A stretch of 5,336 nucleotides of DNA from Candidatus Yanofskybacteria bacterium RIFCSPHIGHO2_01_FULL_39_8b. GTDB lineage: Bacteria > Patescibacteriota > Minisyncoccia > 2-02-FULL-40-12 > GWA2-44-9. A program made the position numbers and the translations under genes. The notes under the pieces were generated by a model. The model was not told the origin of the DNA. It saw only the letters and a program-made list of their open reading frames with translations, and did not search any database. Where the stretch lies: contig MGIZ01000018.1 of assembly GCA_001794015.1 (NCBI GenBank), positions 14,830-20,165 of the forward strand, read 5' to 3'. Of this stretch, positions 1 through 4,975 are shown piece after piece (within the stretch, counting starts at the first letter, position 1; the number at the start of each line of letters is the position of its first letter).

Positions 1-298
1 TGCTGTTAACGCTCAACGGTCAATTGGTTCTCCTGCCTGCTAGACAGACCTACCGACCAACAGGCAAGTCAATCGACTGTTGCCGAAACTTATTATTAAT
101 TTATTATGTTCTAGGGGCCGGCCGAGGAAACCCAACTTTTCTAAGCTGACCGGAAACAACCAATAGCTTCAATCCAATGATCAGTGAGCAACTGCCACAA
201 TATTTATCACTAATCAGTAATACAGATATGGCACCATTAAATAGGTGACATCAAATTTATAATGCAAAAGCTAAATAAATGAGTTTACTATTGTTATA
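1..298. other. Intergenic or unassigned region, no convincing gene
   Basis: No reading frame with a credible start and family pattern was found on either strand. Bases 1-170 are clearly richer in GC than 241-300 (about half against about one fifth), and include an 8-bp palindrome GGCCGGCC (116-123) and a possible small hairpin CAACA (58-62) with TGTTG (78-82). One plus-strand frame is open from base 3 to a TGA at 147-149; it could be the end of a gene from outside but resembles nothing I know. TATAAT at 258-263 lacks a matching -35 box. A structured RNA in 1-170 is possible, but I could not match it to tRNA, tmRNA, RNase P or SRP RNA. Confidence 0.4.
4..24. repeat. Short 7-bp periodic tract at the left edge
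   Basis: Three gapless heptamers TGTTAAC, GCTCAAC and GGTCAAT share the pattern NNT(T/C)AA(C/T), matching the NNTCAAC units found on the coding strand inside the GH-A glycosidase gene. The tract may extend beyond the window. It is short, so chance cannot be excluded. Confidence 0.35.
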
Positions 299-435
299 TT
301 GATTTACTTTATACTATTTAAGATAATTTGGGTGACATTGGTGACAAAATTGGTGACAACGCCAAAGTATAAGAATGTCACCAAAAAAAATAAAGGTGAC
401 AAAGAACTTTGTCACCAAAAAATAATTTTGTCACC
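244..435. repeat. Cluster of eight GGTGACA heptamers in both orientations
   Basis: GGTGACA occurs at 244-250, 331-337, 340-346, 352-358 and 395-401, and its complement TGTCACC at 376-382, 410-416 and 429-435. I saw none elsewhere in the window. Two larger inverted repeats are built from them: GGTGACAAAG-AA-CTTTGTCACC (395-416, perfect 10-bp arms) and ATTGGTGACAAAATT at 337-351 with its complement at 424-438 (15-bp perfect arms). The spacing is irregular. This looks like clustered binding sites for a dimeric or multimeric DNA-binding protein, or a structured transcript. The neighbouring winged-helix protein is a possible binder, but nothing in the sequence proves it. Confidence 0.75.
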
Positions 436-543
436 AATCTGGTTCTTAAATATGCTGCGATTTAAAACAATAAAAATATTAAATAATGGAGGGGAAAATT
501 TAATATTGAAAATTGCTATCGCAGCAAGTTAAAAAACCAGATT
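436..543. repeat. Nested imperfect hairpin downstream of the regulator gene, possible terminator
   Basis: Three inverted-repeat pairs share nearly the same centre (about 490): AATCTGGTT 436-444 with 535-543 (9 bp), TGCTGCGAT 453-461 with 518-526 (9 bp), and AATATTAAAT 475-484 with 498-507 (10 bp). Together they allow a roughly 108-nt stem with internal loops and a 13-nt apical loop containing GGAGGGG. The outer arm enters the stop codon of the regulator gene. Within it, on the minus strand, a small TTGCT-GCGAT-AGCAA hairpin (527-513) followed by TTTT could be a weak intrinsic terminator. The arms are certain; folding and function are not. Confidence 0.55.
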
Positions 544-1171
544 ATTCTGAAGCATAGTAATATACTGCTTTATTGTCAACTCTTTTACTTAAAAATCCTG
601 ATTTAAGCAAATCGATAAGATTTCTCTTGATAGTTCTGCCGGAAATCATATTTAGTTCGTATATGATATCTTTGGTTCTTGTATTTGGATAAGATTTTAT
701 GAAATCTAATATTTTTTTCTTAGTGTCCGTTAATTCATAGTTTTTTTTAAATTCATTTTTAAACCCGGCATTTTTTTTATCAACAACTGCCCGCTTCGCA
801 TGTTCCGATTTTTCTTCTTTCAAAAAATAAACGTTTTTTATTGTTTTTAAAATAAAAAATTTAATATCCAATAAACCATACTCTGTCTTTAACAAAAGGG
901 GTCTGTTTTTTATTAAATTCAAATATTCCATTTCTTTTAAGCTCTCCGTAAGCTCGGCAATTTTAGTCAATGATTTTTCGGTAATCAGTTGCCGTTGTGA
1001 AAAATTATTTCTATCCTCTCCTAGCTGAAAATTCAAAATGTCAACGCCTAAATCAACAATTTTATTATTTAATTTATTCTGAAAAAATTCATCCTTAACC
1101 AAACTTCTTGCTTCAATAAGCAAGATTAAGGTTCTAATGAATTTTTTTAACAGATTATTTTCTTCCGGCAT
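542..1171 (-). CDS. Helical protein with C-terminal winged helix-turn-helix, putative regulator
   Basis: I do not recognise a named family for this 209-residue protein. Residues about 1-120 are predicted by eye to be mostly amphipathic helix (FIRTLILLIEARSLVKDEFF, SLTKIAELTESLKEMEYLNL) and could form a helical bundle. Residues about 121-146 are a lysine-rich linker. Residues about 147-209 look like a winged helix: LTDTKKKILDFIKSYPN, then RTKDIIYELN, the recognition-helix candidate SGRTIKRNLIDLLKSG and a wing FLSKRVDNKAVYYYAS. This suggests DNA binding. I prefer the ATG at 1171, which overlaps the upstream gene by 17 nt and has GAAG 5 nt upstream. A TTG at 1180 would add MKN but has no ribosome site. 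As last gene of the run it may regulate the cluster or the heptamer sites just downstream (244-435); that link is only inferred. The DNA has many T runs and a low GC content. Confidence 0.7.
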   Translation of the reverse strand: MPEENNLLKKFIRTLILLIEARSLVKDEFFQNKLNNKIVDLGVDILNFQLGEDRNNFSQRQLITEKSLTKIAELTESLKEMEYLNLIKNRPLLLKTEYGLLDIKFFILKTIKNVYFLKEEKSEHAKRAVVDKKNAGFKNEFKKNYELTDTKKKILDFIKSYPNTRTKDIIYELNMISGRTIKRNLIDLLKSGFLSKRVDNKAVYYYASE

Positions 1172-2744
1172 ATTCTTCAAAAAACTTTTTTATAGAATCG
1201 GATTCTACGATTTTTACCTTTCCCTTTCTTAGATAGGCTAGCCCGCCTAAATTGCCGCTAGTATCAACTACCCCGGCCCCATAAAGATTATTATCAACTT
1301 TAGTATTAATTGCAATATTTTGGGACGTAATATAGCTTATTTCTCCTTTTTGAGAAAAAACTTTGGATTCGGTGAAATTTACCAATCTGCCAATTAAAGC
1401 GACTTCCTGTCCGTTTTTATAATCCGTAGAATTCAAATTGACTATTTTAGAATACTCGTTATCTGTTTTAATAAGAATGAGATTGCGGTTTTGGTTTTTC
1501 GCTGCCACAATCCCTTTCAAAATTTTATCATCATAAAATATCTGGTAAATAGCATTAGGTACGAAAAGATCGGCAACGGTGGCTATTAATCCGTCGGAAG
1601 AGATTATAATCCCGCTTCCTTGTTTTATCAATTTATTATTCCTAAAAACCTGAATACCAACGGAACTGAATAAAGATTCGGAAACAGTTTCTGACAATCC
1701 GGATTGTTCATAGCTTTTTTGTGATTGAGTTTCCGAAATCACCAGTTTTTTGGCTCTGTCCCAAAACTCCGAATGATCTTTAAGCTTCATCCAATACCAC
1801 CATTCAGCGCCCCACAGATAAAATGTATCAAAACCGGTTTTTTCAGAAAATTTAATCATTTCATTAAATTTATCAATGCCCATCCTGGATAATTGGACTT
1901 CTAGGGGAGTATCAGTTATCGGTTTAAGCAGCCATGGCTCCGCCGAAAGTTCTATAACAATCGAGGGTTTATTGCCATAAATAATGCTTGTGATATTTTT
2001 CTTTATCCGAAAAAAGGCCGGAGTAATGGGATAGCGAAATGGGCCGATTATCCGATTCCAAACGTATAAATACATACTGGTTCCAAATACATCTCCACGC
2101 TGATAAGCCTTATACCATAGTCCAAATTCTCCGCTGTCAGTCGTTAAAATCGGCCTTACCGAATCAAGTTTTTTAACCAAAGCTATCTCATTTTTAAGAA
2201 AATCTTCATCGAACGCACCGCAAGTTTGTTTACTAAAAAACGTTAAATACGGCTCATTCTCAACCTGCCAATATTTTATATTTTCATAATTTTTATATCG
2301 ATTAACAACTGTCTCGATATATCTTAAAAGTTTTTCCTGGCCTTCAGTAGTAAGTTGATTGTTGACGGTTGATAGTTGTTCCTGATTGGCCTTCAGCCAA
2401 TCAGGAACATGGCATTCCGGCCAGCCGGGGAGACGACGGCCTACTGCCAAAATTACCGATGCGCCGGCTTTTTTAGCCTCTTCCATCTGAAAATCAAGCT
2501 CTTCAAAATTATATTTTCCCTCCTCGGGTTCAGTTAAGGACCAGTGGGCTGAAAATCTGAAATTCCTAACTCCCAGATCATTCAAAATGGCTAAATATGT
2601 TTCTTTCCAATCAAGCCCAAGTTCGTCCGAATGAAAACGGCTAAAAGATACGCCGTACATAAACTTTTCATGTTGTTTAAAATTTAAGGAAAGCAAAAAC
2701 AAAAATAATCCCAGAATAATAGTCGCGATTATTAATCTTCTCAT
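1155..2744 (-). CDS. Membrane-anchored clan GH-A glycosidase fused to an inactive trypsin/HtrA-like domain
   Basis: A 529-residue two-domain protein. Residues 1-20 form a basic start plus one hydrophobic helix, without a lipobox, so it is probably a signal anchor or signal peptide and the rest would face outside. Residues about 29-333 are a TIM-barrel glycosidase of clan GH-A, near the GH5/GH39/GH42 type. Seen are GVSFSRFHSDELGLDWKETY, RFSAHWSLTEPEEGKYNF, WQVENEPY with Asn163-Glu164 as acid/base, and IELSAEPW with Glu265 the likely nucleophile. After a polar linker (about 334-357), residues about 358-515 follow the HtrA/trypsin pattern (GSGIIISSDGLIAT, NLILIK, DTSGNLGGLAYL). The three triad positions read Asp392, Asn421 and Leu499 instead of His, Asp and Ser, so it cannot be an ordinary serine protease and may bind peptide or glycan instead. 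The ATG at 2744 is 3 nt after the transporter stop, with no Shine-Dalgarno sequence. The substrate is unknown. Residues about 119-132 look like an in-frame insertion. Confidence 0.85.
   Translation of the reverse strand: MRRLIIATIILGLFLFLLSLNFKQHEKFMYGVSFSRFHSDELGLDWKETYLAILNDLGVRNFRFSAHWSLTEPEEGKYNFEELDFQMEEAKKAGASVILAVGRRLPGWPECHVPDWLKANQEQLSTVNNQLTTEGQEKLLRYIETVVNRYKNYENIKYWQVENEPYLTFFSKQTCGAFDEDFLKNEIALVKKLDSVRPILTTDSGEFGLWYKAYQRGDVFGTSMYLYVWNRIIGPFRYPITPAFFRIKKNITSIIYGNKPSIVIELSAEPWLLKPITDTPLEVQLSRMGIDKFNEMIKFSEKTGFDTFYLWGAEWWYWMKLKDHSEFWDRAKKLVISETQSQKSYEQSGLSETVSESLFSSVGIQVFRNNKLIKQGSGIIISSDGLIATVADLFVPNAIYQIFYDDKILKGIVAAKNQNRNLILIKTDNEYSKIVNLNSTDYKNGQEVALIGRLVNFTESKVFSQKGEISYITSQNIAINTKVDNNLYGAGVVDTSGNLGGLAYLRKGKVKIVESDSIKKFFEEYAGRK
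2352..2379 (-). repeat. 7-bp periodic tract inside the GH-A glycosidase gene
   Basis: On the plus strand the heptamers AAGTTGA, TTGTTGA, CGGTTGA and TAGTTGT follow one another without gap; on the coding strand these are NNTCAAC units. They encode residues about 123-131 (QLSTVNNQL). Twenty-one nucleotides equal three heptamers and seven codons, so the tract can lengthen while staying open. It directly abuts, and by 3 nt overlaps, the 14-bp inverted repeat. Related heptamers occur at 4-24. Confidence 0.7.
2377..2410 (-). repeat. In-frame inverted repeat (13-14 bp stem) inside the GH-A glycosidase gene
   Basis: Arms GTTCCTGATTGGC (2378-2390) and GCCAATCAGGAAC (2396-2408) are perfectly complementary around a 5-nt loop CTTCA. 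One more pair (2377/2409) gives a 14-bp stem. On the coding strand the first arm encodes VPDW and part of Leu117, which fits the conserved part of the glycosidase. The second arm encodes ANQEQ (119-123), the start of a stretch that seems extra. The second arm therefore looks like an inverted copy of resident sequence. The repeat is certain; the order of events is inferred. Confidence 0.85.
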
Positions 2745-2747
2745 AGT

Positions 2748-3620
2748 TTATTGTTTAAAAAGCGTCAGAAGACCCGCTAAAATAAAAAGGATGCCGCTAA
2801 GTTTGAAAACTAAAATTTTCCCGTCAAGTTTTTCTTTAATGCCGCTAATTCTACCTCTTAATGCCATTGCCAGCAAGAAGGTAAACATAAATTGAAGTCC
2901 AAGCAGGGCATTAACTAAAGAAACGTTACCTAAACGAATAGAAAAATAAAGAATCAGAAAACCGACACCGGCCAGTATTTTATTAAAAATAAATAAAACC
3001 CTGGAATGGCCGGATGAATTATCATAGGAAAGCCTTATCTCTTCCCGAACATGACCGGAAAAAAGAGTTAAAAAAGCAGAACCGACAAAACCAATTCTAG
3101 TCCAAAATATGCCATTAATAAAATCTGATGAATTAAATGAAAATTTCATAAGGACATAAGATAATCCAAAAAATAAACCCGATAAAAGAGCTGTAAAGTA
3201 CAAACGTTTTCCGACTTTTCCCAATATTAATATGCCCAGAACAAGCAACAAAAAAGCTCCTAATCTGTTAAAAGAGAGAAGCTCGCTTAATATGGAGACT
3301 GAAAAGAGATAGGTAAAAACAGCAGTCATTGCGCCAGTTTCAGTTGCCGCTACTGAAACGTCGCTTTTCTTGATAGCTTTATACAAAAAAGTTAAGCCGA
3401 CAAAAAAACAGGCTCCCGACAATAGGGCAATTAAAAAATAGCTTAATCCGTGCCAAGAAACACCGAAGGGGATGAGGAGCAGGGAAGAGAGGCTTAATAT
3501 TGAAACCCCAAAAGCATAAGCATGATACTTTGGAATAGGCGCATTAAGAAGATATTTATCTATTATAAAAACAACTGCATTTATAAAATAAGCTGTGAGT
3601 GCTAAATAAAGCCAAAGCAT
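2748..3620 (-). CDS. EamA/DMT-superfamily membrane transporter
   Basis: A 290-residue polytopic membrane protein of the drug/metabolite transporter type. About ten hydrophobic helices can be seen, roughly at 3-20, 33-52, 59-80, 88-112, 119-135, 139-158, 167-188, 208-228, 232-252 and 270-288. This is the usual two EamA repeats of five helices. Each repeat closes with a recognisable pattern: FLYKAIKKSDVSVAATETGA then LGAFLLLVLGILIL in the first, and YFSIRLGNVSLVNALLGLQ then LSGILFILAGLLTLF in the second. Length is typical (about 280-300). Members move small metabolites such as amino acids, nucleotide sugars or drugs, and the substrate cannot be assigned here. The ATG at 3620 follows the GH1 stop codon by 1 nt and has no Shine-Dalgarno sequence, which suggests translational coupling. 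Its position between two glycosidases hints at a sugar or glycoside-related substrate, but that is inference. Confidence 0.9.
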   Translation of the reverse strand: MLWLYLALTAYFINAVVFIIDKYLLNAPIPKYHAYAFGVSILSLSSLLLIPFGVSWHGLSYFLIALLSGACFFVGLTFLYKAIKKSDVSVAATETGAMTAVFTYLFSVSILSELLSFNRLGAFLLLVLGILILGKVGKRLYFTALLSGLFFGLSYVLMKFSFNSSDFINGIFWTRIGFVGSAFLTLFSGHVREEIRLSYDNSSGHSRVLFIFNKILAGVGFLILYFSIRLGNVSLVNALLGLQFMFTFLLAMALRGRISGIKEKLDGKILVFKLSGILFILAGLLTLFKQ

Positions 3621-3621
3621 T

Positions 3622-4914
3622 TTAATATTCTAGTTGGTTATCTTTACAAATTTTAGCATATTCCCAAGCCGATGGGCGAATATGACGCTCAAAGGTCTTG
3701 TAATTTACCTCGACGAGACCGAATTTAGGAGTATAACCATGGTCCCACTCAAAATTATCCAGCAAAGACCAATATGTATATCCCCAAACATCAACCCCAT
3801 CCTGAATAGCTTGCCAAACCCATTTTAAATGCTCTTTAACATATCTTTGCCTTTCGTCGTCTGGACCGGAGTAACCATTTTCAGTTATAAAAATAGGCTT
3901 TTTAAATTTTGTTAGCTGTTTAAGTACATAATAAATACCCTTGGGGTAAAGCTCCCAACTCATATCTTTCATCCACCAATCTTGTTTCGGCAGTGTTTTG
4001 TAACTACCGGGTACACGCCTATCTATTTCATAATAGTTAAGGCCCATGAAGTCATAGTAGGGGAAGGCTTCGGTCCAAAAGTACATATTTCGATAATAGT
4101 TATATAACTCCCCGATTATTTTCTCGTAGAAATTATTTCCACCAACAGACCAAGTGTTACGTATAGCCATCCCTACCTCTACATTATGCGACGCTTGACT
4201 TGGATCCCGAGGTTCGACCTCTTTTGAGATTCGAGGTCGAACCTCGTTAAATGATTCGGCGGGGGAGTATATATTTTGGATTTCTTTATACACTGCTATG
4301 TGCGACTTAACTATGTTCTTGTTGACTCTCCTCCACTCAAGTATGTTCCTATGCTGTGGTAGCCATTTACGAATAAAGTAAGAATGACTGCTGTATACAT
4401 CTGTTGCCTCATTAAAAGTTATCCACAGCCTCACATTTTGGTCTTTTAGGTGTTCAACAACATATTTGACGTATCGAGTAAAATATGTTGGACTATCAAT
4501 GTTTATGAACCCTCCTTTTCTGGCGAACCAGGTCGGATTTGTGAAGTGCCAAAGGGTTATCATTGGCTCAATTCCCCTATCCCGTAATGCCCTGACAACG
4601 TTGACATAATGTTGCATTTCTTTTTCGTCGAATCTCCCCTCCTTCGGCTCAATCCGCGACCACTCAATGGAAAATCGGTGAATATTCTGATTTAATTTCT
4701 TGGCAATATCAAAATCCTCTTCATATCTATTGTAGCTATCACAGGCTCTTCCGGAAATAAAATTATTAGGATCCAAACCTTTAATCTTTAAACTTTCTAC
4801 TCTCAACTTAGATGTCTCCCATTCTGTCCAATCATTATGATTATTCCCCTCTATCTGATGGGCCGAAGTGGCGCTCCCCCATTTAAAATTTTCTGGAAAT
4901 TTATAAAATGCCAT
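3622..4914 (-). CDS. GH1 family beta-glycosidase (beta-glucosidase-like)
   Basis: A 430-residue retaining glycosidase of family GH1 that would hydrolyse beta-linked glucosides, galactosides or similar sugars. There is no signal peptide (MAFYKFPENFKWGSATSAHQIEG is the usual mature N-terminus), so it should be cytoplasmic. Visible motifs are QIEG (20-23), RFSIEWSRIEP (80-90), TLWHFTNP (120-127), the acid/base motif TFNEA with Glu169, GLNYYE (291-296), the nucleophile motif ITENGY with Glu345, and YWSLLDNFEW (381-390). The motif usually reads NEP, so Ala170 is a mild deviation. Two stretches look inserted relative to the family pattern: residues about 35-46 (a 7-bp periodic tract in the DNA) and about 217-243, which contain a 14-bp inverted repeat. 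Both probably fall in surface loops and leave the catalytic core intact. The ATG at 4914 is supported by the family N-terminus and a TATAAT just upstream. It is the first gene of the putative operon and is followed after 1 nt by the transporter. The exact substrate cannot be told from sequence. Confidence 0.95.
   Translation of the reverse strand: MAFYKFPENFKWGSATSAHQIEGNNHNDWTEWETSKLRVESLKIKGLDPNNFISGRACDSYNRYEEDFDIAKKLNQNIHRFSIEWSRIEPKEGRFDEKEMQHYVNVVRALRDRGIEPMITLWHFTNPTWFARKGGFINIDSPTYFTRYVKYVVEHLKDQNVRLWITFNEATDVYSSHSYFIRKWLPQHRNILEWRRVNKNIVKSHIAVYKEIQNIYSPAESFNEVRPRISKEVEPRDPSQASHNVEVGMAIRNTWSVGGNNFYEKIIGELYNYYRNMYFWTEAFPYYDFMGLNYYEIDRRVPGSYKTLPKQDWWMKDMSWELYPKGIYYVLKQLTKFKKPIFITENGYSGPDDERQRYVKEHLKWVWQAIQDGVDVWGYTYWSLLDNFEWDHGYTPKFGLVEVNYKTFERHIRPSAWEYAKICKDNQLEY
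4208..4246 (-). repeat. In-frame 14-bp perfect inverted repeat inside the GH1 gene
   Basis: Arms 4208-4221 (CGAGGTTCGACCTC) and 4233-4246 (GAGGTCGAACCTCG) are perfectly complementary and separated by 11 nt. On the coding strand they encode residues about 224-236, giving the mirrored peptide EVRPR-ISK-EVEPR. The segment lies between AVYKEIQNIY and NVEVGMAIRN, where GH1 proteins normally have only a short loop, so about 20 residues look added. The stem is GC-richer than the surrounding gene. The repeat is certain; that it was gained by insertion is inferred from family memory. Confidence 0.8.
4782..4809 (-). repeat. 7-bp periodic tract inside the GH1 gene
   Basis: Read on the minus strand, four consecutive heptamers occur: AAGTTGA, GAGTAGA, AAGTTTA and AAGATTA, followed by AAGG. 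They agree on (A/G)AG(T/A)(T/A)(G/T)A. The tract encodes residues about 36-45 (KLRVESLKIK), between the conserved DWTEWE and GRACDSYNRYEED motifs, where I recall GH1 relatives having a shorter, mostly KxGKIKxG-type link. The 28 nt cause no frameshift or stop. It is probably a degenerate short tandem expansion, though a chance low-complexity lysine-rich loop is possible. Confidence 0.5.
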
Positions 4915-4949
4915 GTATATATTATAACCTAAAACTCCGCATTCGTACG
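4915..4949 (-). promoter_or_regulatory. Probable leaderless promoter of the GH1 operon
   Basis: On the minus strand a perfect TATAAT lies at 4926-4921. Its downstream edge is 6 nt from the ATG at 4914, so a transcript would begin at or within a base or two of the start codon. No Shine-Dalgarno sequence precedes that ATG, as expected for a leaderless message. At 17-bp spacing the -35 position (4949-4944) is CGTACG, the centre of the palindrome, which does not resemble TTGACA. Either an activator works there or the -10 box alone is sufficient. This is inference from sequence only. Confidence 0.5.
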
Positions 4950-4968
4950 AATGCGAAGTTTTAGGTTA
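4925..4968. repeat. 44-nt near-perfect palindrome between FKBP and GH1 genes
   Basis: Two 22-nt arms (4925-4946 and 4947-4968) are complementary with one mismatch (4937/4956), centred on CGTACG. The GC-rich core CGCATTCG/CGAATGCG is flanked by AAAACT on one side and AGTTTT on the other. An RNA hairpin from either strand would thus have A-rich sequence before and a short U run after its core, a layout compatible with a weak bidirectional terminator. There is no long U tract beyond the stem. The palindrome begins 7 nt after the FKBP stop codon and its far end touches the -10 box of the GH1 promoter, so it could also act as an operator over the -35 region. The inverted repeat is certain; its role is inferred. 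Confidence 0.85.
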
Positions 4969-4975
4969 GTAAAAA

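Noticed and set aside
3..149. Open plus-strand frame entering from the left edge
   Set aside because: Forty-eight codons with mixed composition and no motif. At this length an open frame is not informative, so I did not annotate it as a gene end.
244..435. CRISPR array
   Set aside because: The repeated unit is only 7 nt, occurs in both orientations and has irregular spacing, which does not fit direct repeats of 24-37 nt with uniform spacers.
299..532. A 77-codon open frame on the plus strand starting with TTG
   Set aside because: It has no ribosome site before its TTG, runs through the GGTGACA repeats and the nested hairpin, and its product looks like translated repeat DNA rich in Lys, Thr and Ile. 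I see no family pattern.
506..532. TTG start after GGAGGGG giving the peptide MKIAIAAS
   Set aside because: It looks like the first residues of a real enzyme and has a Shine-Dalgarno-like GGAGGGG about 11 nt upstream, but it stops after eight codons and lies in the hairpin. It is probably chance; a decayed 5' end of a gene is possible but unsupported.
1195..1680. Active HtrA-type serine protease domain
   Set aside because: The framework fits, but His, Asp and Ser are replaced by Asp392, Asn421 and Leu499, so protease activity is not expected.
3634..3828. A 64-codon open frame on the plus strand
   Set aside because: It is antisense to the well-conserved C-terminal part of the GH1 gene and has no recognisable protein pattern.
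4208..4222. GAGGTTCGACCTC resembling a tRNA T-arm
   Set aside because: No acceptor, D or anticodon arms surround it and it lies inside the GH1 coding frame as one arm of a larger inverted repeat.
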